Source: Vibrio artabrorum (GTDB lineage: Bacteria; Pseudomonadota; Gammaproteobacteria; Enterobacterales; Vibrionaceae). From it: 64,000 bases of DNA. The DNA is taken from positions 186,001 through 250,000 of the forward strand of contig NZ_AP025458.1 in assembly GCF_024347295.1 (NCBI RefSeq), given 5' to 3'. Within the stretch, counting starts at the first letter, position 1. Each line of letters opens with the position of its first letter. This document shows, piece by piece, positions 29,123 through 36,721 of this stretch. Below the pieces are notes generated by a model. It had not been told where the DNA came from. It worked only from the letters and a program-made list of their open reading frames with translations, and did no database searches. Position numbers and translations under genes: made by a program.

Positions 29123-30028
29123 GTGCTTTTAGGACTGGATATTGGCGGAACAAAAATTGAAGGCGTTATTGTATCTCGTAATAGCAATGAGATTCTTCAT
29201 CGAATTAGAAAACCGACGTTAAAGAATACCTATCACGATTTTTTTCAATCGGTTGCATCTGTAGTCGATGAATTAATGAGCTTGGAAGATGTTGAGTCTA
29301 TTGGTATTGGGTGCCCAGGGTCCATCAATAAAGTTACTGGGCTAGTTCAAAGAGCAAATATTCTCTGTTTAAACGGAAAGGATTTTTTATCGGACCTAAA
29401 GTTAAGCTATCCAACGGTGCCTATTGCGCTAACTAATGATGCAAACTGTCTAGCGATTTCTGAATTTGAAACTGGAGCTGCTCAATTTGCAAAGAACTCT
29501 TGCTTGGCCGTTATTTTAGGGACTGGCTGTGGAGGCGGAATTATCATCAATGGCTGCATTGTTGATGGGCAACATGGCTTAGGAGGGGAAATCGGTCACA
29601 ATCCGTTGCCGCACTTTTCTGAGTTTAAAGATGGAGCGAATACGAAATGTTATTGCGGTGCAAGTAACTGCAATGAACTTTTTGTGTCTGGCTCAGGGTT
29701 TGAGAGAACTTGGGCACTTAAACATCACCCTTTGAGCGCGGTTAAAATTTTCCAAAAAGCTGAGCTAGGTGATAAGACGTGTATCGAACACATCGATTTA
29801 TACTGTGACCAATTAGCACGTCTATTAGCCTCAATAGTTAATATTATTGATCCAGAGGTCATCGTACTCGGAGGTGGCATGTCTAACCAAGATTTAGTCT
29901 ATCGATTAGTACAGAAAAAAATGACTCAATATACCTTTAGTAAGTCAGTAACGACGCCTGTTGTCAAAGCGAAGCATGGCGATTCTAGCGGAGTACTAGG
30001 TGCTGTTTTTTTACCGTTATTAAAATAA
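29123..30028 (+). CDS. ROK family sugar kinase (manno(fructo)kinase / N-acetylhexosamine kinase type)
   Basis: 301 residues from GTG 29123 behind AGGG. ROK features: GLDIGGTKIEGV (ATP-binding DxGxT), NDANCLAISEF (catalytic Asp in ND), GLGGEIGHNPL, and the zinc site KCYCGASNCNELFVSG (Cys cluster with the upstream His). The length and motifs match E. coli Mak (fructokinase/mannokinase, 302 aa). With ManA, ManB and ManC it would complete a route from free fructose or mannose to GDP-mannose. GlcNAc kinase remains possible. Confidence 0.82.
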   Translation: MLLGLDIGGTKIEGVIVSRNSNEILHRIRKPTLKNTYHDFFQSVASVVDELMSLEDVESIGIGCPGSINKVTGLVQRANILCLNGKDFLSDLKLSYPTVPIALTNDANCLAISEFETGAAQFAKNSCLAVILGTGCGGGIIINGCIVDGQHGLGGEIGHNPLPHFSEFKDGANTKCYCGASNCNELFVSGSGFERTWALKHHPLSAVKIFQKAELGDKTCIEHIDLYCDQLARLLASIVNIIDPEVIVLGGGMSNQDLVYRLVQKKMTQYTFSKSVTTPVVKAKHGDSSGVLGAVFLPLLK

Positions 30029-30147
30029 GCATTGGAAAGAACTAAAAAAGCGTAGCTCCCAATATTAGTCCTCGAAAGGGAACTGTCTCACCCCATTGGG
30101 GCGTGATCCTTGTGATCCTTTTTTCTTCATTAATACAGTAGCCTAAA

Positions 30148-30188
30148 AAAAACTGTCTCAGGGCTGAGCCGCTTTTGAGACAGTTTTT
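30148..30188 (+). terminator. Bidirectional intrinsic terminator after the O-antigen operon
   Basis: AAAAACTGTCTCA (30148-30160) and TGAGACAGTTTTT (30176-30188) are perfect 13-bp inverted repeats with a 15-base loop. A and T tracts at the two ends make it suitable as a terminator on either strand. It lies 120 bp after the sugar kinase stop. Confidence 0.65.
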
Positions 30189-30223
30189 GTGCCGGATATT
30201 ATCCCCAATAGGTTGAAAACCAG

Positions 30224-30387
30224 GAACGATTGGGGGAAGATTTTACGGGATATGCTCATTGCTAAATGAGACAGCAGCCTAAGAAGCTAAAGGCTCATAT
30301 CAAATTTATTTGTGGGTGAGCTTGGTTGTGAAACTCTCTTACCCATGCTACTCATTGTTTCTCTCACATAGTTCCAATACTCAGGTA
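30224..30387 (-). pseudogene. Duplicated 3' end of the AbiEii toxin gene
   Basis: About 160 bp match 31517-31683 with a few substitutions and a short indel; the shared part includes the C-terminal coding region and downstream sequence of the toxin gene. Together the two copies form direct repeats around the Rpn pseudogene. Confidence 0.75.
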
Positions 30388-30593
30388 GTTGCGCCGTTGG
30401 TACGTTAGATGAGTTAGAAACCTTTGCCTCTCATACCAACCGGTCATGGGTGAATAACAAAGCTAAAGTGGCGAACTACTTTCGTTAGCGCTCACATTTT
30501 GTTATTTGCACAACTTCAACGCTCTATGTACAATAAACATACTGTTTATAATTACAGTCTCTTCTAATGAAGTGTGGCACGGGAGCGCAATCA

Positions 30594-31479
30594 ATGACCT
30601 ATCTCACAGACAAGTATCTTAACCCTTTTACCGACTTTGGTTTTAAAAAACTATTTGGTACAGAGGCGAATAAAACCATCTTGATGGACTTCTTAAACAC
30701 TTTACTTGAAGGTGAAGAGTCGACAATTGTTGACTTAACGTTTATTTCGAACGAGCAGTTAGGCAAGCAGATTATTGATCGTCGAGCGATATTTGATATC
30801 TACTGTGAGAATGAAAAAAGGGGAAAAATTCATTGTTGAGCTGCAAAAATCAAAACAGAATTTTTTTAAAGATCGTAGTGTCTTCTACTCCTCTTTTCCT
30901 ATCCAAGAGCAAGCTCAAAAGGGCAACTGGAACTTTGAACTGAAAGCGATTTACACCATCGCGATCCTAGACTTTGTGTTTGAAGAAGACAAAGCAGAGC
31001 AAGATAAGTACTTCTACAAGGTGAAGCTTTCAGATGTAGAGACTCATAAGGTCTTCTACGACAAATTGACGTATATTTACCTTGAAATGCCAAAGTTTAC
31101 TAAGCAACTTGATGAGTTAGAGAGTCACTTCGAGCGTTGGATGTATGTATTCAAAAACCTAGACTCGCTTGAGAGTTATCCAGAATCTTTGTCTGAGGGG
31201 GTTTTTAAGTCGCTATTTGAAGAAGCTGAATTAGCCCAACTACCACCAGAGAGACAAAGGGAATATGAAAATAGCCTAAAGTATTATCGAGACTTAAATA
31301 ACGTGATTGATACTGCTTTTGATGATGGTAAGGCCGAAGGGCATGCGGAAGGACATGCTGAGGGGCTTGCTCAAGGTAAGTTAGATATTGCCCGTAATTT
31401 GCTAGATATTCTGGACAATGAAACAATTGTGTTAAAAACTGGCTTAACAGAGTCTCAGGTTGATCAACTTAGGCAATAA
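30594..31479 (+). pseudogene. Rpn family recombination-promoting nuclease/putative transposase, frameshifted
   Basis: The reading frame starts MTYLTDKYLNPFTDFGFKKL (ATG 30594, GGAG upstream) and carries the PD-(D/E)XK nuclease family pattern. It breaks at 30813-30822, where a run of six A followed by GGGG adds one base relative to the expected ENEKGEKFIVELQKS. The downstream frame then runs intact to 31479 (FIVELQKSKQNFFKDRSVFY and following) and ends with the AEGHAEGHAEGLAQGK repeat typical of Rpn tails. A -1-type slip would not restore the frame, so this is a real one-base insertion or a sequencing error in a homopolymer. Confidence 0.85.
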
Positions 31480-31582
31480 AAGACAGTATCCCTTCGAAGC
31501 AAAAAATAAAGGACATGAACGATTGGGGGAAGGTTTTACGGGGTATACTCATTGCTAAATGAGACAGCAACCTAAGATAAAG

Positions 31583-32473
31583 CTAAAGGCTCATATCAAA
31601 TTTATTTGTGGGTGAGCTTGGTTGTGAAACTCTCTTACCCATGTTACTGATTGTTTCTCTCACATAGTCCCAATACTCAGGTACATCAAGCGTTTTTGCT
31701 TGCAATGTTTGAGGTACAAATCGACTCATCTCGCTGTTGAAGTCAGCCTTAACTACATCATTTTCAGTTAGGTTTTTCATTTGCCTGCCCAGCGCAATCA
31801 AAAAGTCATCACGTTCTTTGTCACGGGCCTCTAGTTTGTTGTTGATTAACTGGTTATTGACCTCAATGCCTCTTTGATTTAGCCACACAATATCCCACAC
31901 ATCACGGGGCTTAATTCGCCTTGCCCTGTATGCTAAAGCAATGAATTTATCAGCTAAAATTTCGTCCATTGTTTGGCAACGGATCAGCATACCTTCTGTT
32001 GGTGTGTCGATTCCGTAATGATTTATAGGCACTCGATTTGTCAAATCGAAAGAGGGTAAAGCACAAACATCAATGTGCATTTTCTGTCTGGGCAGATCAG
32101 CACGGTTTGGTTCTTTCTCGATGCTGATTTTCCACGATGATGTATTCCCTTGCTTGTCTGGGCTAGGTTTATTGACGTATACAGGTATTTCATATTTCTT
32201 TTGCAAAAAGCTCTGTATTTCATCCTCAAGCCCATCAAACATCGATGGCTTAAAATCATGACCACCATTAAAGTCTAAGTCTTCAGATAACCGAGAACTG
32301 TTGTAGCAAAGGCGTAGTGAGGTACCGCCAATGAAGGTGAGTCTTTGTAGTGCCCCGTGTTCTGTCATGACATGCAAAATATCATGATGAAGTATCTCTT
32401 TTTCGATCACTTCAACAACGGGTGCTAACTCAGGGTTACGTTTTAGAATTTCGTCTATTTTTTGTTTTAGCAT
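31583..32473 (-). CDS. AbiEii/AbiGii-family nucleotidyltransferase toxin
   Basis: 296 residues. The nucleotidyltransferase core is IGGTSLRLCYNSSRLSEDLDF, with GG(T)S at 49-52 and the metal-binding Asp pair D65/D67. The central IRCQTMDEILADKFIALAYR and RRIKPRDVWDIVWL segments are family-typical. In type IV AbiE systems the toxin transfers nucleotides to cellular RNA (tRNA in studied relatives) and gives phage resistance. It lies 14 bp after its antitoxin on the minus strand. Its last ~100 bp are duplicated at 30224. Confidence 0.9.
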   Translation of the reverse strand: MLKQKIDEILKRNPELAPVVEVIEKEILHHDILHVMTEHGALQRLTFIGGTSLRLCYNSSRLSEDLDFNGGHDFKPSMFDGLEDEIQSFLQKKYEIPVYVNKPSPDKQGNTSSWKISIEKEPNRADLPRQKMHIDVCALPSFDLTNRVPINHYGIDTPTEGMLIRCQTMDEILADKFIALAYRARRIKPRDVWDIVWLNQRGIEVNNQLINNKLEARDKERDDFLIALGRQMKNLTENDVVKADFNSEMSRFVPQTLQAKTLDVPEYWDYVRETISNMGKRVSQPSSPTNKFDMSL

Positions 32474-32487
32474 AGTAGAGAGCCCAG

Positions 32488-33012
32488 TTAGTGATTTATC
32501 ATTTGTAGGTTTCGTTTACAGCTTTTTAAATCGGCTAATGCTCGATGAGGCATAGCTCGATACATTTTCACCTCTTCGTCGAAGAATAGGTCATTTTCAA
32601 GCTGTGATACTTTGTGCTTAGTATGTGTAAACTCAACCACTCCGTAGCGAGTTTTAAATGTCCCACTTCGCCCCCGAGTCATTAGAGTCAGGCGATCCAT
32701 AATGATTTGAGATATCTCTCCAGTACGTGATAATTCACTCTCTAAACTTATATAATTTAGGTAGCCAGGCCTTAATTTACGGGCGACTTCATATATTGCA
32801 GTTCGGGGATTTGGAGGGGTGATTGTGCTTTCAAAAAGACCATTAGCGATTCGATTAATGGTGCCTTTTTTAACACAGTCGTACAGAAATTTGTTAAAAC
32901 GGGGTGTTTGTTCGACATTGAGAAGGTAGGCAAGTTCAGCCTTACTGAATACGCCTTTGCCAAATTTACTTGATTCAGCCATAGCTGAAATTAGTTTTTC
33001 TACCTTAGCCAC
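32488..33012 (-). CDS. AbiEi-like antitoxin/DNA-binding regulator (DUF6088 type)
   Basis: 174 residues from a GTG at 33012. Residues 15-70 form a winged-helix-like domain (FSKAELAYLLN, then FLYDCVKKGTINRIANGLFE). The middle PGYLNYISLESELSRTGEIS matches AbiEi-type C-terminal domains. It is expected to repress its own promoter and neutralise the toxin. The start codon abuts a 43-bp palindrome and no Shine-Dalgarno is seen, so translation may be leaderless; an internal ATG (32979) is the alternative start. Confidence 0.82.
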   Translation of the reverse strand: MAKVEKLISAMAESSKFGKGVFSKAELAYLLNVEQTPRFNKFLYDCVKKGTINRIANGLFESTITPPNPRTAIYEVARKLRPGYLNYISLESELSRTGEISQIIMDRLTLMTRGRSGTFKTRYGVVEFTHTKHKVSQLENDLFFDEEVKMYRAMPHRALADLKSCKRNLQMINH

Positions 33013-33055
33013 TGGTCTACACTAAGTTACTTAATAAGTAACTTAGTGTAGACCA
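33013..33055. promoter_or_regulatory. 43-bp near-perfect palindrome (21-bp arms) at the AbiE promoter
   Basis: The arm from 33013 to 33033 (TGGTCTACACTAAG then TTACTTA) is exactly mirrored by 33035-33055 around a single A at 33034. It touches the antitoxin's GTG start codon. AbiEi proteins bind inverted repeats to autoregulate, so this is a probable operator; if transcribed it would also fold into a very stable hairpin over the start site. Confidence 0.7.
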
Positions 33056-33133
33056 TTTTGTGAGTAAAAGAAACGGTGGCATCCATCAGAAAAAATACAG
33101 GACATGTATTTGGCGATACAGGGCAGGGCAAGA

Positions 33134-33716
33134 TTACGAAGCCCCTTGGCCTGCAAGGACTTGCGAAAGGTAGCTGTTGTTACGGTTCGCTTTTTTCTGC
33201 TTTCTTTTTATCCCTGCTTTGAAGCTGGTTTCTTCCGTCAGCAGGTTTAAAGCAATATGCCTTATCACAGCTAAGTTCTCACCAGCTTGCTCTCGGCGTA
33301 TCCGACATTCATCTTCTTTAAAACCTACGTCTAATCGCCAGTGCATCTGATTTTCGATGCTCCAATGTGCTCGCGTGCTCTCTAGTAAAGCTTTAGCCGT
33401 CAGTTTTGCTGAGCTTATGTAGTGCTTGATTTGGATTCTTTCTGCTGGCTTATCACCTTCTTGACGAATTGAAACGACCATACCAATGGTGGAGAGTCCC
33501 ACCCAATCAAGCGCTATATCGCCTAAGAAATCTGTATTGTGAACAACCATACTCAAACGCGTTTCTGTACGACCATGTCCTTTCTCTTGAGTGACGTATT
33601 TATCACCTTCAAAACTATTAAGCATACTAGAATTAAACACTTGGCTAATCGCTTGCTCCAATCGTTTTTGATTACCTTTTACCGCTAAGAGGTAATCTGC
33701 ATCTTGCCCTGACAGC
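33134..33716 (-). pseudogene. ISAs1 family transposase, C-terminal fragment
   Basis: The minus strand reads SGQDADYLLAVKGNQKRLEQ from about 33716 and continues to 33134. Family landmarks are the DDE-transposase end: HYISSAKLTAKALLESTRAH, HWSIENQMHWRLDVGFKEDE and NLAVIRHIALNLL. The N-terminal half is missing, cut at about 33716. N-terminal pieces of similar transposases occur 21 kb away (12050-12385), but the two are not shown to be halves of one copy. Confidence 0.85.
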
Positions 33717-33729
33717 CTATTGCCTTACT

Positions 33730-33767
33730 TACTGTTAAGCTAGTTAAGCTAGTTAAGCTACAGTAAA
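33730..33767. repeat. Three tandem 9-bp units framed by TTACTG/CAGTAA
   Basis: The unit TTAAGCTAG is repeated 2.9 times (33736-33761) between TTACTG (33730) and CAGTAA (33762-33767), which are inverse of each other. It lies at the broken edge of the ISAs1 fragment. Confidence 0.6.
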
Positions 33768-33931
33768 CCAAATCGCTTCAAATCTAGCCGTCCAAAATAC
33801 TGAACCCATGTATTTGACACTCAGGGGCGTTTTGCCGTTTAGAAAGCGTTTTAACATAAAATCAGACTCTTGCTGAAAATTGATAGTTGCACTATTATTT
33901 GTACATTGAATTGTACTACTTGGAGTTTAAC

Positions 33932-34213
33932 ATGAGTCGTATTCACTTTGATCAAGATATTCAGCCTTTGTCTGAATTTCGCGCTGGCGTAACGTCATTT
34001 ATCAAGCAAATCAACGAGACTCGTAGACCACTTGTTATCACTCAACGTGGTAAAGGTGTCGCTGTGGTTCTAGACGTTGCCGAATATGAAGCAATGCAAG
34101 AGAAAATTGAGTTACTAGAAGAAATACGAACAGCGGAAGCCCAGGTAGCTTCTGACTTAGGCGTTTCTAACGAAGATGCACGAGCTCAAGTTCTAGGGCG
34201 TATTAAGCGATGA
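33932..34213 (+). CDS. Phd/YefM family antitoxin
   Basis: 93 residues from ATG 33932, preceded by TTGGAG. The Phd/YefM fold is shown by PLSEFRAGVTSFIKQINETR, RPLVITQRGKGVAVVLDVAEY and EAMQEKIELLEEI. The N-terminus binds DNA and the C-terminal tail binds the toxin. TTGTAC repeats at 33898 and 33911 in the short leader may be the operator. It overlaps the toxin gene by four bases (ATGA). Confidence 0.9.
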   Translation: MSRIHFDQDIQPLSEFRAGVTSFIKQINETRRPLVITQRGKGVAVVLDVAEYEAMQEKIELLEEIRTAEAQVASDLGVSNEDARAQVLGRIKR

Positions 34214-34497
34214 AAGTAATTTGGTCACCTTTGGCGCAAGAAAAGCTAGGTGACACCGCTGAATTTATCGCTTTGGACAACCCTGTTGCTGCTGAAAATT
34301 GGGTGAATGAAATCTTTGATAAAACGGAACTTTTAAGCAGTATGCCTGAAATGGGGCGTACGGTGTCTGAGTTACCCCATACAAACTATCGTGAAATCAT
34401 ATTTGGGCATTACCGCATCATATATAGTCTAAGTCACGAAATCAGAGTTCTTACTGTGAGAAACTGTCGTCAAACACTCACGGAAAGTGACGTGTGA
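34210..34497 (+). CDS. RelE/ParE family toxin
   Basis: 95 residues, normal for the superfamily. Pattern: VIWSPLAQEKLGDTAEFIAL, then ELLSSMPEMGRTVSEL, YREIIFGHYRIIYSL and ILTVRNCRQ-type C-terminal strand (VLTVRNCRQ). The RYRIIY-like strand and short spacing favour a ParE-type (gyrase) or RelE-type (ribosome-dependent mRNA cleavage) toxin; sequence alone does not decide. It is coupled to the antitoxin gene by ATGA overlap. Confidence 0.88.
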   Translation: MKVIWSPLAQEKLGDTAEFIALDNPVAAENWVNEIFDKTELLSSMPEMGRTVSELPHTNYREIIFGHYRIIYSLSHEIRVLTVRNCRQTLTESDV

Positions 34498-34558
34498 AAA
34501 TTGAAAAATACGGGACACCCATGTTATCGGTATTCCCGTGTTATCAGGAGCGCTAGTC

Positions 34559-35140
34559 TTACCACTGCCAAGGCAGTTGCCTGTACTGATATCGGTTGAG
34601 CTGAAACGACACCGGTTTCTTGATGGTCGTATAGCTGTAACACTGCCTGTTATGCGGCTTATCGATAATGACGATCTTCTCTCCATAACAAATATCACTG
34701 CGTGGATCTTGGCAATGTTCATATAAAGCAAAAGATAACGCTTGGCACCATTGAAGGTGTTTTTCCCACACTATTGACCTATCCAAATGCCCATCTGTTT
34801 GTTTAAGTGCGTAATAGTACTTCGCTAAAGTCAGCCCAGGGGACTGAGCGTGTAATCGAACATCGTGAAACATAACCATGCCTGAGGTCATCATACTGTC
34901 GGCGTACTTATCGAGTACCGATTGCAACGTTGGATCTTCCATAAAACGCTCATAACATTGCTTGGCTATCGCTTCTAAACGGTGTTGTTCGCTCAATGAA
35001 CTTAACGCCATTTCTTGTTTGTTGCCGATGAGTGTATAAACCGAAGGCAGTTCAGAGCCTAATGCAAAGGCGCACAGTTGATCATTATCGGTTAGGTTTT
35101 GATGGAAGTATTGAGCGCGGTTAAAGGTCAGTATCATCAT
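34559..35140 (-). CDS. Hypothetical protein coupled to the integrase gene
   Basis: 193 residues, not recognised. It has no signal peptide or membrane helix; the middle is helical (HRLEAIAKQCYERFMEDPTL, YADSMMTSGMVMFHD) and it is rich in His, Tyr and Gln. Its ATG overlaps the integrase stop by four bases (ATGA), so it is translated with the integrase. A role as an excision or directionality partner is possible from position only. Confidence 0.6.
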   Translation of the reverse strand: MMILTFNRAQYFHQNLTDNDQLCAFALGSELPSVYTLIGNKQEMALSSLSEQHRLEAIAKQCYERFMEDPTLQSVLDKYADSMMTSGMVMFHDVRLHAQSPGLTLAKYYYALKQTDGHLDRSIVWEKHLQWCQALSFALYEHCQDPRSDICYGEKIVIIDKPHNRQCYSYTTIKKPVSFQLNRYQYRQLPWQW

Positions 35141-36299
35141 GCCGCGCCTCCTAACATCATGTCGTTAAACGCGTTCCCGTCTTGTCTGGAAGCATTGGCG
35201 ACATAAGGGGCGTACACCTCAAACAGCAATTTGGTGTCGCTGTGCCCGAGTTTGTGTGAGATATAGATCGGATTCTCATGCGCGGCAATGTGCAGTACCG
35301 CAGCCGTATGGCGCGTCTCGTAGGCGCGGCGAGGTTTAAGACCGGCCTTTTTCAATGTGGGGTGCCATATCTTTCGGCTAACGTAATGGGTATCAAGTCC
35401 ACGCCCACCTTTTGAGGCAAACACAAATGGGCTGCACTCATCTCTCTTTTCCCACTGACGTGTTAACGCCGCGAACAAGGTGTCGCACATCTGCAAATCA
35501 CGACGTGACTTCGGCGTCTTTACATCACAAATCTCTCCATTCACATAATTTTGTCTCACGCGAATCAAGCGATGGTCAAAATCAATGTGCTCCCAATACA
35601 GGCCATGCACTCACAGCTTCGCATGCCCGTCCAAAATCGCAGTAAAAAATAATCATGCCATTGCTCATCACAGCATTCTAAGAAAGTGCGCACTTCCTCC
35701 ATGGTCAGCGGTTTCGAATCCGCCTTTTCTTCTTTCAGGGATTTGTAGCGTCGAAATGGGTAATCAAAGTGATGCTCTTCGGCGGCGAGGCTCAGAATGG
35801 CAATCAGTGGCCATAAAATGTTATTGATACGCTTGTTGGTGAGTTGTCGCTCGCCATTGGCCTTACGAGCTTCTTGCAGGGTCTGACGAAAAAACTCCAC
35901 TTGAGAGAGCGACACTTCAGAGACTAAGGTATTACCAAAGTGCGGAATGAGGTAGTGCTCAAGGGTGTTCTTTACCACGCCTTTATAACTGGCTTTCCAA
36001 TTGCCTTTTTGACGCTCATACCACTGAATCGCAAAGTCATTGAAAAAAGGATACAGGTGGTCGGGGTACTTCTCGCGCTGTAAGCGTTCAAACAAGGCCA
36101 CTTTTTTACTGTGTGGAAAGTAATCACGGTATTGAAAGGTGCCAAGGTCAATCTCGGCGTTCATTTGTTTGAGCGTGGCTTGAGCAAGCCTGACATTTTT
36201 TGGGGTGGCCATTTGCTGGGTGCCTTCGCGAAAGCGTTGGCCGTACAAATGAAGATCGAACTGAATGCGCCCGTTAGGACGGATGCGAAGATGAGCCAT
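35137..36299 (-). pseudogene. Phage-type tyrosine integrase (DUF3596 N-terminal arm type), frameshifted
   Basis: The start at 36299 (MAHLRIRPNGRIQFDLHLYG) has GGAGG five bases upstream. The N-terminal frame carries the arm-binding and core-binding domains and the first catalytic Arg (FWTGMRSCE). A one-base deletion at about 35608-35612 then changes frame; the intact order would be TGMRSCEVHGLYWEHIDF. The downstream frame holds the remaining catalytic residues: ETRHTAAVLHIAA, KLGHSD and the Tyr in EVYAPYV. Apart from this single break the gene looks complete, so it died recently or is an assembly error. Confidence 0.87.
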
Positions 36300-36721
36300 A
36301 GCGGCCTCCATTGATCTCAGATCTTAAATAGATCTGTCCCTGACCAATGGAATTCGCTAGAATCGAGCCATCGGCTGGGTCTGCTTAAACGTGTCGCAGC
36401 CGGTACGGGGTAGGGAGGTTGCCGCCTTCCTATCCCAACTGCATATTGTGTGTGGCGGTGTGACGCAAGGTCATCATTTGCCAACGCATTTCATAGTCTC
36501 TTTCGAATCCTAAAACGTGTATTCACGTTCATTTCTCAGATTGCCTATAAAACGTTCACTATTGACTTTAGTTGCTTACTGGATCGATGTCCAGTTCTTT
36601 TGGTGGTTTTTTCATCAAAAATGACGGTTCATTGGTGCGCCGCTGATCTGTCATCAAACCCAAACATGTCAGTCTTTTCCCTGCGCGATGTCTGAGTACT
36701 TACTGACTATCATTAATGGCA
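36300..36721. other. 420-bp gap between the integrase and the DnaN-like gene
   Basis: No gene supported. At 36407-36438 a G-rich/C-rich imperfect hairpin is visible (GGGGTAGGGAGG with CCTTCCTATCCC, 6-base loop). Such a structured non-coding stretch beside an integrase start could hold an attachment site or the integrase promoter, but no direct repeat partner was found. Confidence 0.4.

Larger units (their letters stand above)
30029..30593. other. 565-bp gap: terminator hairpin, duplicated AbiEii 3' fragment and other debris
   Basis: Contains a bidirectional hairpin (30148-30188), then 30224-30387, a near-copy of 31517-31683 (the end of the AbiEii gene). After the copied part, 30388-30489 on the plus strand reads VGTLDELETFASHTNRSWVN and a little more before a TAG; this looks like the end of another gene, possibly a transposase, that I cannot name. 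Confidence 0.6.

Noticed and set aside
30813..30824. Programmed -1 frameshift at A-rich tract in Rpn, since AAAAAAG resembles a slippery heptamer
   Set aside because: The downstream frame needs +1 (or -2), not -1, so a classic slippery event would not restore it.
34429..34731. 100-codon minus-strand frame over the toxin end
   Set aside because: Antisense to the RelE/ParE gene and to the 193-residue gene's other frame; no motif.
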